A DNA stretch of 5,977 nucleotides from Clostridia bacterium (lineage in GTDB: Bacteria; Bacillota; Clostridia; Oscillospirales; CAG-272): positions 1 to 5,977 of the forward strand of contig JAGCJD010000101.1 in the NCBI GenBank assembly GCA_017648425.1. Reading direction: 5' to 3'. Below the pieces are notes generated by a model. The model saw only the letters and a program-made list of their open reading frames with translations, did not search any database and was not told where the DNA came from. Within the stretch, counting starts at the first letter, position 1. Each line of letters starts with the position of its first letter. This document shows positions 1-5,970 of this stretch, one piece after another. The translations under genes and the position numbers were made by a program.

Positions 1-398
1 GACTTTGTACCACCCCAGGCTCAAAGACCTGCGGAGCGATAACCGCTGTGCTTCATTATTACGGCGCGCCCGAAAGGCTTTTCCGAGTATCGGCACACAA
101 GTTTGTTCCCCCGCCAAAGGTGGAATCAAGCGTTGTTCGTATTCGCTTACACCGAGAAAAGCCTTGTGTTCCCGACAGCGAAGCGGTGTTCTTCCGCACG
201 GTAAGAGCGGCGTTTGAGCAGAGAAGAAAAACTCTCCCCAATGCGCTCAGCGCGGTGTTTGGGGAGCTTACCAAGGAGCAACTGACCGAGGCGGTGGTCG
301 CCTGCGGACATTCGCCCGATATTCGTGGTGAAAGACTCTCGGTTGAGGAATTTTGTACGCTTTCCAACGAGATTGCAAAGGTTATAAATTCAAAATAA
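1..398 (+). CDS. rsmA: 16S rRNA (adenine1518/1519-N6)-dimethyltransferase RsmA (KsgA), 3' part
   Basis: RsmA uses S-adenosylmethionine to dimethylate two adjacent adenines in the 3'-terminal hairpin of 16S rRNA during late small-subunit assembly. The reading frame is open from position 3 to the TAA at 396-398, giving about 131 residues, roughly the C-terminal half of a family usually near 280 residues. The N-terminal Rossmann part with the SAM-binding motifs lies outside the window. The visible protein starts with a stretch matching the family pattern PGSK..GAIT..., followed by an aligned YY. It then carries the hallmark FVPPPKVESSVVRI (codons at about 111-152), which joins the catalytic domain to the helical C-terminal domain. 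The rest (QRRKTLPNAL, then ACGHSPDIRGERLSVEEF) fits the C-terminal helical domain, with the typical R-x-E-x-L-S-x-E-E-F ending. Erm resistance methylases are relatives, but this C-terminus is the housekeeping type. The gene ends just before a terminator, so it is the last gene of an upstream unit. Confidence 0.93.
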   Translation, partial: LCTTPGSKTCGAITAVLHYYGAPERLFRVSAHKFVPPPKVESSVVRIRLHREKPCVPDSEAVFFRTVRAAFEQRRKTLPNALSAVFGELTKEQLTEAVVACGHSPDIRGERLSVEEFCTLSNEIAKVINSK

Positions 399-403
399 AA
401 AAT

Positions 404-456
404 AACGGTGGAATATTTCGCGCCTTGATAACGCGGATATACCACCGTTTTTATTT
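404..456 (+). terminator. Intrinsic terminator of rsmA
   Basis: The outer stem AACGGTGG (404-411) pairs perfectly with CCACCGTT (442-449). After an A/A mismatch the helix continues with ATAT/ATAT, then a T-G pair and CGCG/CGCG around one bulged T, closing on a short loop near 425-430. The 3' arm runs into a T-rich tract (448-452, then ATTT). It begins 5 nt after the rsmA stop codon. Stem, loop and T tract are read directly from the sequence, and the reading as a rho-independent terminator is secure. Confidence 0.9.
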
Positions 457-483
457 AGTTAGCTTTTCCAAGTTGCGGACAAA

Positions 484-537
484 GCCCTCTCACCCGCTTC
501 GCTTTGCTCATCGGGAGCTCTCCCAAAGGGCGAGCCT
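484..537 (-). repeat. Intergenic repeat family A, copy 1 (54 bp)
   Basis: This 54-bp unit is repeated at 649-702 with a single difference (T versus C at the 20th base). It contains a CCCG/CGGG stem (493-496 with 512-515), an internal GGGAG-CT-CTCCC hairpin (513-524), and terminal GCCCT/AGGGC arms. Strand is assigned from its similarity, in reverse complement, to the + strand element at 763-805: both read as a GGCTC start, a GGGAG..GCTCC core and a GGTGAG end. There is no start codon with a ribosome binding site and no protein-like signal. It is probably a member of a dispersed, hairpin-forming intergenic repeat family, which is inference without the rest of the genome. Confidence 0.8.
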
Positions 538-577
538 CTGATTAGAGAGAGCCAAATATTAGATTGCGCAGTAATCA

Positions 578-638
578 AAAAGCCTCCCACTTCGGGGGAG
601 TGTGGCATACGTTGCAAGCAACAAGTGACGGAGAGGGC
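578..638 (+). repeat. Intergenic repeat family B, copy 1
   Basis: This GC-rich element begins AAAAGCCTCCC and ends GACGGAGAGGGC. It contains two hairpins: CTCCC/GGGAG (584-588 with 596-600), closed by C-TTCG-G with one bulged A, and the palindrome GTTGCAAGCAAC (611-622). The order CCTCCC hairpin, TGGC, second hairpin, GACGGA matches the reverse complement of the element at 848-895, so both are placed in one family. It sits between the two family A copies. Its last bases GAGAGGGC (631-638) are complementary to the first bases of family A copy 2 (GCCCTCTC, 649-656), so the two elements can also fold together. Confidence 0.7.
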
Positions 639-648
639 TGAACACATC

Positions 649-702
649 GCCCTCTCACCCGCTTCGCCTTGCTCATCGGGAGCTCTCCCAAAGGGCGAGC
701 CT
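649..702 (-). repeat. Intergenic repeat family A, copy 2 (54 bp)
   Basis: It is identical to 484-537 at 53 of 54 positions and in the same orientation, and starts 165 bp further on. Because 165 is a multiple of three, any frame read through both copies shows the same repeated peptide, which can make this non-coding DNA look like a repeat protein on the minus strand. Such near identity outside a gene suggests recent duplication or recent insertion from a homogeneous family. Confidence 0.8.
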
Positions 703-710
703 TTATTATG

Positions 711-750
711 GTACAGCGAATGAATTAAAGAACAGCGAACAAAATAAAAG
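711..750. repeat. Short AT-rich motif, two adjacent copies
   Basis: GTACAGCGAATGAATTAAAG (711-730) is followed directly, sharing one G, by GAACAGCGAACAAAATAAAA (730-749). A third copy lies at 900-920, next to the family B element. All share an ACAGCG core followed by an A-rich tail with TAAA. The copies at 711 and 900 both lie just past the same end of a minus-strand GC-rich repeat, so the motif may be the flank or end of a larger mobile unit. Its function is unknown. Confidence 0.5.
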
Positions 751-762
751 CGTATCACCAAA

Positions 763-805
763 AGGCTCCCTCCGGGAGGGAGCTCCTGCGGAGCAGGTGA
801 GGGAG
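763..805 (+). repeat. Intergenic repeat family A, diverged + strand member
   Basis: The element carries two consecutive strong hairpins. GCTCCCTCCGGGAGGGAGC (765-783) is a palindrome around one central G, and CCTGC-GGA-GCAGG (785-797) follows after one spacer base. It ends TGAGGGAG (798-805). Start, core and end match the reverse complement of the 54-bp units, with a shorter middle. There is no T tract after the hairpins, so this is not a standard terminator for + strand transcription. Confidence 0.7.
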
Positions 806-847
806 AGCGCGTGCACAAAAAGATAGCAATTTTTTTATTATTGCGCA

Positions 848-895
848 GGCTCCTTCCGTCTTGCTTCGCAAGCCACCTCCCTCTCGGAGGGAGGC
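848..895 (-). repeat. Intergenic repeat family B, copy 2
   Basis: The unit contains CTTGC-TTC-GCAAG (860-872) and the near-perfect palindrome CCTCCCTCTCGGAGGGAGG (876-894; 8-bp stem, TCG loop). Read in reverse complement it has the same order as 578-638: CCTCCC hairpin, TGGC, small hairpin, GACGGA. It faces the family A element at 763-805, giving an inverted arrangement around an AT-rich spacer that itself can pair (GCAAT 826-830 with ATTGC 840-844). The bases ATTGCGCAG occur both just before this unit (840-848) and before family B copy 1 (563-571), hinting at a shared flank. Confidence 0.7.
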
Positions 896-899
896 AATA

Positions 900-920
900 G
901 TACAGCGCACAAATTAAAAA
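900..920. repeat. Short AT-rich motif, third copy
   Basis: GTACAGCGCACAAATTAAAA matches the motif at 711-730 (GTACAGCGAATGAATTAAAG) apart from a few changes in the middle and the last base. It sits a few bases beyond the family B unit. I see no protein-binding consensus that I can name. Confidence 0.45.
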
Positions 921-950
921 TATCAATCAAACCCATTTTTGAAGTTTTTT

Positions 951-1008
951 GGCTTACCTTTTTTTCAAAAAAGGTAAGTGGCATACCTTTTTCCCAAAAA
1001 AGGTATGA
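951..1008 (+). repeat. Tandem pair of 29-nt hairpins upstream of recJ
   Basis: Two adjacent 29-nt units (951-979 and 980-1008) agree at 24 of 29 positions. Unit 1 forms CTTACC+T6 / A6+GGTAAG (953-964 with 967-972 and 973-978). Unit 2 forms CATACC+T5 / A5+GGTATG (982-992 with 997-1007) around a CCCA loop. The T-A pair at 954/977 in unit 1 is A-T in unit 2 (983/1006), a compensatory change that preserves pairing. The second hairpin ends 11 nt before the recJ Shine-Dalgarno, so the pair is probably in or next to the recJ 5' leader. It could be a repeat element, an mRNA-stability or regulatory structure, or a protein-binding palindrome. No T tract follows, so it is not a classical terminator. Confidence 0.6.
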
Positions 1009-1018
1009 AAAGCGGGAG

Positions 1019-1026
1019 AAAGGAGG
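1019..1026 (+). promoter_or_regulatory. Ribosome binding site that fixes the recJ start
   Basis: AAAGGAGG is a full Shine-Dalgarno with 8 nt to the ATG at 1035. It settles the start: an in-frame GTG at 978 lies inside a hairpin and has no ribosome binding site. The ATG at 1028 is out of frame and stops after three codons. Confidence 0.9.
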
Positions 1027-1034
1027 TATGTTCA

Positions 1035-3227
1035 ATGAATAAGCAAGAGAAGATATGGGAAGAGCAATACATAGACAACGACAAAGAGCGCAGGATCAGG
1101 CTTAAAAGAATAGCCAGAGAGCTTGGCGTATCATATATTTTTGTCATTCTGCTTTACAACAGAGGATATACCAATATAGACCAAATGAGGGCGTTTCTTC
1201 GCTATGATACCGAGGATTTCCACGACCCATTCCTGCTTTGCGATATGCGAGAGGGTGTTGAGCGAATACTTGACGCGATAGCACAAAAGCAAAAGATATA
1301 TATATACGGCGACTACGATGTGGACGGCGTGACCTCGGTCAGCACGCTCTACCTTTATCTCACCTCGCTTGGCGCTGATGTGGGAATAAAGATACCCAAG
1401 CGTGACGGCGAGGGATACGGCGTATCTGAGGACGGAGTAAGAGCTATTGCGGAGGACGGAGCAAAGCTTATCATAACCGTTGACACGGGAATAACCGCGA
1501 ACAAGGAGGTCGAGCTCGCGAAAGAGCTTGGCGTGGACTTTGTTATTACCGACCACCACGAGTGTCACGGGGAGATTCCGCGCGCGTGCGCTGTCATAAA
1601 CCCCCACCGTCCCGATAATAAATATCCCTTCTGCGAGCTAGCGGGAGTAGGTGTAGTATTCAAAACGGTATGCGCCATAGAAATACAAAGGTGCAGACGC
1701 ACGGGAGTTTTCTGGGTAGAGGGAATAAAGAGAGTTTCTAAGGAATATTGCGACCTTGTCGCTGTCGGAACGATAGCAGATGTCATGCCGCTGTGTGACG
1801 AGAACAGACTTATAGTAAGTCTTGGTCTTTCAAAGCTCTCGCGAGGCGAGGGACGCCCGGGACTTATCGAGCTGCTTGATGTTACCAGCAGAAGACAGGA
1901 CAGCGCGCCTGACAGAAAGGTCACTTCGTCAATGATAGGCTTCGGGGTAGCTCCAAGACTTAACGCGGCGGGCAGAATGAGTGACGCGCTCATAGCGGTC
2001 GAGCTTTTGCTTGCCGAGGATATAGACGAGGTAGCCGATTACACTGACGAGCTTTGCAGAATAAACAAGCAGCGTCAGGAGGAGGAGAACAGAATAGCTG
2101 AGCAGGCGTTTGCAATGCTTGACAGCGGAAAATACGACAACGACAGCGTTATAATTCTTGACAGCGATACATGGCAACCTGGAATTATAGGAATTGTTTC
2201 CTCACGAATAACCGAGAAATACGGAGTGCCGTCCATTCTCGTGTCATTTAGCGGTAACATGGGAGATACGCCCGAGGCGGACGATGACGGCAAGGGCTCG
2301 GGAAGAAGCATAAGAGGAATAAATCTCGTGGACGCTCTTGACTCGTGTAATGACCTTTTGGTAAAGTACGGCGGACATGAGCTTGCCGCGGGGCTTACTG
2401 TAAAGAGGGGAAAGATAGACGAGCTTCGCAGGCGTCTTAACGAATACATAAGCGAACGCATGACAGAAGAAATGAGAAGCGTGAGCGTTGTGGTCGATTG
2501 TGAGCTTGACAGTAAGGATATAGACCTTGAACTTGCATACGAGCTCGGCAGACTTGAACCGTTCGGACAGAGCAACCCCACTCCGCAGTTTACAATGAGA
2601 TGCGTGAGCGTAAGGCGTGTGTCGTTCATGGGCGGCGGAAAGCACACAAGGCTTGTTCTCGAGCATGACGGCGATATACTCAATGCTGTCTGCTTCGGCG
2701 TTGGAGAGGAAGATTTCGGTATTCATTCGGGAGAGCTCGTTGACATTATGTTCAGCGTAGATGTCAATGAATTCAGAGGAACAACGAGCGTACAGCTTAT
2801 AATTCACGATATAAAGCGCTCGGAATTCAACGCAGATACCGTCAAGAGATTGAGATACGATTACTCAAAGCTTAAAAACGGACTTTGGATCTCTGATACC
2901 GAGGATATTATTCCTACCCGCGAGGATTGCGCGAAGGTATATACCTTTTTGCGCAAGGAATTCAGAAACGAAAGAAATACCATGAATATAATAGAGATAC
3001 TCAGGGAGCTCAACTTATATGATTGGGACGGAATAAATTATTTGAAGCTTAAAACTGTGTTCGATATATTCAACGAGCTTCAAATATGCACTATTGAGGA
3101 GATAGAAAAAGAGATATACCGATACGACATATATTTTAACCCCAAAAAGGTGGATATTGAGCGCTCGACAATACTCAAAAGGCTGAGACACCAGTGCTTC
3201 AGCGCCCTGAAAAAAGAAAAGCAGTGA
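1035..3227 (+). CDS. recJ: Single-stranded-DNA-specific 5'-3' exonuclease RecJ
   Basis: RecJ degrades single-stranded DNA 5' to 3' in recombinational repair, mismatch repair and base-excision repair; the nuclease uses Mg/Mn ions. The 730-residue product has the DHH phosphoesterase core: YGDYDVDGVTS (from residue 91, with D93, D95, D97), TVDTG (D150), DHHE (173-176) and GTIADVMPL (D249). The DHHA1 part follows, with GSGRSIRG (421-428) and YGGHELAAG (445-453). After it comes an OB-like DNA-binding domain at about 490-595, including PFGQSNP (509-515). Residues about 600-730 form the extra C-terminal domain typical of Bacillota RecJ; B. subtilis RecJ is near 786 residues, E. coli near 577. All catalytic motifs appear intact. 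A short acidic stretch (about 409-418) precedes the GSGRSI motif. The gene opens the string recJ–relA–dtd, and its stop codon overlaps the weak ribosome binding site of relA, so translation may be coupled. No sigma-70-type promoter could be named with confidence upstream. Confidence 0.96.
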   Translation: MNKQEKIWEEQYIDNDKERRIRLKRIARELGVSYIFVILLYNRGYTNIDQMRAFLRYDTEDFHDPFLLCDMREGVERILDAIAQKQKIYIYGDYDVDGVTSVSTLYLYLTSLGADVGIKIPKRDGEGYGVSEDGVRAIAEDGAKLIITVDTGITANKEVELAKELGVDFVITDHHECHGEIPRACAVINPHRPDNKYPFCELAGVGVVFKTVCAIEIQRCRRTGVFWVEGIKRVSKEYCDLVAVGTIADVMPLCDENRLIVSLGLSKLSRGEGRPGLIELLDVTSRRQDSAPDRKVTSSMIGFGVAPRLNAAGRMSDALIAVELLLAEDIDEVADYTDELCRINKQRQEEENRIAEQAFAMLDSGKYDNDSVIILDSDTWQPGIIGIVSSRITEKYGVPSILVSFSGNMGDTPEADDDGKGSGRSIRGINLVDALDSCNDLLVKYGGHELAAGLTVKRGKIDELRRRLNEYISERMTEEMRSVSVVVDCELDSKDIDLELAYELGRLEPFGQSNPTPQFTMRCVSVRRVSFMGGGKHTRLVLEHDGDILNAVCFGVGEEDFGIHSGELVDIMFSVDVNEFRGTTSVQLIIHDIKRSEFNADTVKRLRYDYSKLKNGLWISDTEDIIPTREDCAKVYTFLRKEFRNERNTMNIIEILRELNLYDWDGINYLKLKTVFDIFNELQICTIEEIEKEIYRYDIYFNPKKVDIERSTILKRLRHQCFSALKKEKQ

Positions 3228-3229
3228 GG
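3225..3229 (+). promoter_or_regulatory. Weak ribosome binding site of relA overlapping the recJ stop
   Basis: TGAGG, 5 nt before the relA ATG at 3235, is the only Shine-Dalgarno-like sequence. It includes the recJ TGA. It is clearly weaker than the recJ site, which fits translational re-initiation or coupling from recJ. Coupling is inference. Confidence 0.55.
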
Positions 3230-3234
3230 TTTTT

Positions 3235-5454
3235 ATGGCAGAATGCTGTGCTCCGTGCAATATCGACAATTTAATAGATAAGCTCAAAAAGTCGGGTAAT
3301 AATTATGACTTTGACAAGATAAAGGAAGCGGCGGATTTTGCCGCGGGACTGCACGAGGGGCAGTTCCGTGTCAGCGGAGAACCGTATATTTCCCACCCCA
3401 TAGCGGTGGCTGAGATAGTTGCGACACTTGGACTTGACACAAGCTCTATTTGCGCGGCTCTCCTGCACGACACGGTGGAGGATTGCTCGGATAAGACCGA
3501 CCTTGGAGAGATACAGAGGAGATTTGGCGAGGAGGTCGCTATGCTCGTTGACGGGCTTACCAAGCTCGTAACGCTGGAAATAGAGGACAAGGAGGAGGCT
3601 CATATTGAAAACCTCCGAAAAATGCTTCTCGCAATGTCGCGCGATGTAAGAGTAATATTCATAAAGCTGTGCGACAGACTTCATAATATGAGAACGCTTG
3701 GCGTAAAGTCTGACCCGAAAAGACGCTCGACAGCGCTTGAAACTATGCATGTATATGCTCCGCTCGCACACAGACTTGGAATGCAGAAGATAAAGCAGGA
3801 GCTTGAAAACCTCTGTATTTCCTATCTTGACCCCATAGGATACGAGGAGGTTGAGACTTACATAAACGAAAAGCTTGGTGAGAGCCGTGATTTTATTGAC
3901 CATGTTACCGAGCAGGTAAAGCAAAAGCTCAGCGAGAACGATATACATTACGAGCTTAAAGGAAGAATAAAATCCGCGTACAGCATATACCGTAAGATGT
4001 ATAATCAGAATAAGAGCTTTGACGAGATATACGATTTTTACGCTATGAGAATAATAGTGGATACGGAGCTTGAATGCTATACATCGCTCGGACTTGTGCA
4101 TGAGATGTTCAAGTCAGTGCCCGGTCGCTTTAAGGATTACATATCCACGCCAAAGCCGAATATGTACCGCTCGCTTCACACAACGGTAATAGGAAGCGAT
4201 GGAATTCCGTTCGAGGTACAGATAAGAACGCATGAGATGCACCGAATAGCCGAATACGGAATAGCCGCGCACTGGAAATACAAGTCGGGTGAGAAGTCGG
4301 GCGCGGATATGGACAAAAAGCTCGAGTGGATATCAAGGCTTATTGAAACAGAGAGCAGTGTCAGCGACCCCGACGAGTTCTTCAACACGCTCAAAACGGA
4401 TATTTTTCAGGACGAAACATTTGTCTTCACGCCCAAGGGAGATGTTCTCGCGCTTCCGCAGGGAGCAACGGTCATTGACTTTGCGTATTCCATACATTCG
4501 GGCGTAGGAAACTCCATGATAGGCGCTAAGATAAACGGAATGATAGTTCCCATAGACACCTGCCCCGTAACGGGAAATATAGTAGAGATACTCACCTCGC
4601 AGTCCTCAAAGGGCCCCAGCCGCGACTGGCTGAATATCGTCAAGACCAGCGAGGCGAGAACAAAGATACGCGCGTGGTTCAAAAAGGAAAAGAGAAGCGA
4701 GAATATAATTGCCGGTAAGGCGATGGTGGACGCGGAGTTCAAGCGCTGGCGTCACCCCTACACGGAAACACAGCGTAACGAGATAGTTGCCACTGTCGGA
4801 CAGCGAATAGGCTACAACAGCGCGGACGACCTTTACAACACGCTCGGATACGGCGGAGTTACGCTTTCCAAGGTGGCAAAAAAGCTTCATGACGAGTTTG
4901 AAAAGACCATAGCCGCAGAGCCCGAGCCTAAGGCGGAGATTACCGCCGAGGATATAAAGACGAGCGCTCCACGCAATATCAAAAAGGCGGGTGGAATTGT
5001 CGTTGACGGCGAATACGGCTGTCAGGTAAAATTCGCAAAGTGCTGTAATCCGCTCCCAGGGGACAGCGTTGTGGGCTTTATTACCAAGGGATATGGCATA
5101 TCCATACACAAAAACGATTGTCCCAATTTTATATCTATGTCGGCTATTCCCGAGAATTCCGCACGAACAGTGGAAGCGCATTGGGAGAGCGGAGCTGGGG
5201 CATCGACCTCGGATATGTACGAGGCTCAGCTTGCCGTATATGTCTTTGACAGACTTGGAATAGTAGCGGATATATCGGTAGCGCTTTCGGAAATGAGGGT
5301 GTTCCTCTTGCAGATAAACACGACTAAGAGCGGAAGCGACAAGACGGTGGTAAACCTTAAAATAAGCTGTAAGAATGTAGAGCATTACCGCTCGATAGTT
5401 GCGCGCTTGCGCGCTATTGAGGGCGTTGAGGATGTAACGAGAGGATATTCCTAA
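3235..5454 (+). CDS. relA: Bifunctional (p)ppGpp synthetase/hydrolase Rel (RelA/SpoT family)
   Basis: Rel makes (p)ppGpp from ATP and GDP/GTP when ribosomes stall on uncharged tRNA, and also hydrolyses it, setting the stringent response. The 739-residue product has every domain of a long RSH protein. The HD hydrolase has its metal and catalytic residues (H54, H78-D79, D147). The synthetase has the KGRIKS loop (242-247), D267 and EVQIRT (327-332). Then follow TGS (about 391-453, FVFTPKGDV), an alpha-helical region, the CC/zinc-finger motif (GCQVKFAKCCNPLPGD, 595-610) and a C-terminal ACT domain (about 663-739). The synthetase carries RFKD (298-301), the RxKD form of Mg-dependent bifunctional Rel enzymes, not the ExDD form of E. 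coli RelA. With the intact HD site this argues for both activities. The ATG at 3235 is the natural start, since the next internal Met is residue 103. The N-terminus MAECCAPC has three cysteines in eight residues. The gene lies 7 nt after recJ and 30 nt before dtd. Confidence 0.97.
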   Translation: MAECCAPCNIDNLIDKLKKSGNNYDFDKIKEAADFAAGLHEGQFRVSGEPYISHPIAVAEIVATLGLDTSSICAALLHDTVEDCSDKTDLGEIQRRFGEEVAMLVDGLTKLVTLEIEDKEEAHIENLRKMLLAMSRDVRVIFIKLCDRLHNMRTLGVKSDPKRRSTALETMHVYAPLAHRLGMQKIKQELENLCISYLDPIGYEEVETYINEKLGESRDFIDHVTEQVKQKLSENDIHYELKGRIKSAYSIYRKMYNQNKSFDEIYDFYAMRIIVDTELECYTSLGLVHEMFKSVPGRFKDYISTPKPNMYRSLHTTVIGSDGIPFEVQIRTHEMHRIAEYGIAAHWKYKSGEKSGADMDKKLEWISRLIETESSVSDPDEFFNTLKTDIFQDETFVFTPKGDVLALPQGATVIDFAYSIHSGVGNSMIGAKINGMIVPIDTCPVTGNIVEILTSQSSKGPSRDWLNIVKTSEARTKIRAWFKKEKRSENIIAGKAMVDAEFKRWRHPYTETQRNEIVATVGQRIGYNSADDLYNTLGYGGVTLSKVAKKLHDEFEKTIAAEPEPKAEITAEDIKTSAPRNIKKAGGIVVDGEYGCQVKFAKCCNPLPGDSVVGFITKGYGISIHKNDCPNFISMSAIPENSARTVEAHWESGAGASTSDMYEAQLAVYVFDRLGIVADISVALSEMRVFLLQINTTKSGSDKTVVNLKISCKNVEHYRSIVARLRAIEGVEDVTRGYS

Positions 5455-5484
5455 GAGAATAAAACAAAAAGGCGAGGTAAGATA

Positions 5485-5946
5485 ATGACGGCAGTAATTC
5501 AAAGAGTTTCTTCTGCGAGCGTCCGTGTTGACGGCGAGCTTGTGGGCAGATGTGGTAAAGGTCTTTGCATTCTTTTGGGCGTTGCCAAGGGCGACACCGA
5601 GCAGGATGCCGATGCTTTGATGATAAAAATAGCGGGACTTCGCATCTTTAATGACGAGAACGGAAAAATGAACCGCTCGATAAGAGATGTTCGCGGAAGC
5701 ATGCTAATAGTACCCAACTTCACTCTGCTCGCTTCATATAAAAAGGGCTACCGCCCCGATTACATGGGTGCTGAAGCGCCTGAGCGCGCGGAGAGGCTTT
5801 ATAACTACTTTTGTGGGCGCATGGAGCTTTTAGAGTCATTACCAATCTCAACGGGTGTGTTCGGCGCGGATATGGAATTGCAGATAAACAACGACGGCCC
5901 TGTGACGATAGTCATGGAAAGCAGCGTCCTGCTTGGCAAAAAATAA
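5485..5946 (+). CDS. dtd: D-aminoacyl-tRNA deacylase Dtd
   Basis: Dtd is a cytoplasmic homodimer that hydrolyses D-amino acids (and Gly mischarged on tRNA-Ala) from tRNA, keeping translation homochiral. The 153-residue product has the family length and matches along its whole length: M-x-A-V-I-Q-R-V-S-S-A-S-V-x-V-D-G at the N-terminus, LLGVAKGDTEQDAD (30-43), KIAGLRIFNDENGKMN (48-63), and the C-terminal NDGPVT motif (136-141) with the Gly-cisPro that gives chiral proofreading. The other active-site motif, normally SQFT at 77-80, reads PNFT here. Thr80 is kept, but Ser77 and Gln78 are replaced, and the following KGRRPSF-like stretch reads KGYRPDY. The fold assignment is firm, while normal activity is less certain. 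Translation probably uses GAGG (5474-5477), 7 nt before the ATG. The gene follows relA by 30 nt with no terminator and is itself followed by another ribosome binding site. Confidence 0.95.
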   Translation: MTAVIQRVSSASVRVDGELVGRCGKGLCILLGVAKGDTEQDADALMIKIAGLRIFNDENGKMNRSIRDVRGSMLIVPNFTLLASYKKGYRPDYMGAEAPERAERLYNYFCGRMELLESLPISTGVFGADMELQINNDGPVTIVMESSVLLGKK

Positions 5947-5958
5947 TATAAAAGTCTT

Positions 5959-5965
5959 AAAGGAG
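5959..5965 (+). promoter_or_regulatory. Ribosome binding site of the next gene
   Basis: AAAGGAG lies 5 nt before the ATG at 5971 and 12 nt after the dtd stop codon. It marks a further gene in the same string. Confidence 0.75.
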
Positions 5966-5970
5966 TATTT

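Noticed and set aside
765..797. The strong GC hairpins as transcription terminators.
   Set aside because: No T tract follows either stem on the + strand, and the same hairpin style recurs in both orientations, so repeat elements explain them better.
484..895. A CRISPR array, suggested by recurring GC-rich units.
   Set aside because: Units differ in length, sequence and orientation, spacing is irregular, there are no regular unique spacers, and no cas genes are in view.
459..926. A 155-codon open frame on the minus strand through the intergenic region, with a peptide (GSPFGRAPDEQ..EAGERA) appearing twice.
   Set aside because: The repeated peptide is the translation of the two 54-bp DNA repeats, which are 165 bp apart and so in the same frame. 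There is no ribosome binding site or recognisable domain, and the frame spans hairpin elements of several families.
919..1018. A promoter for recJ (for example TTGAAG at 939-944 as a -35 box).
   Set aside because: No acceptable -10 box lies at the right distance; the sequence is dominated by T and A runs of the hairpins, which give chance matches.
978..1034. An upstream GTG start extending RecJ by 19 residues.
   Set aside because: It lies at the edge of a hairpin and has no Shine-Dalgarno, while the ATG at 1035 has a full AAAGGAGG at ideal spacing and fits the usual RecJ N-terminus.
4606..5502. A 298-codon minus-strand open frame opposite relA and the start of dtd.
   Set aside because: It is antisense to conserved Rel domains, shows no recognisable family and is a by-product of codon composition in relA.
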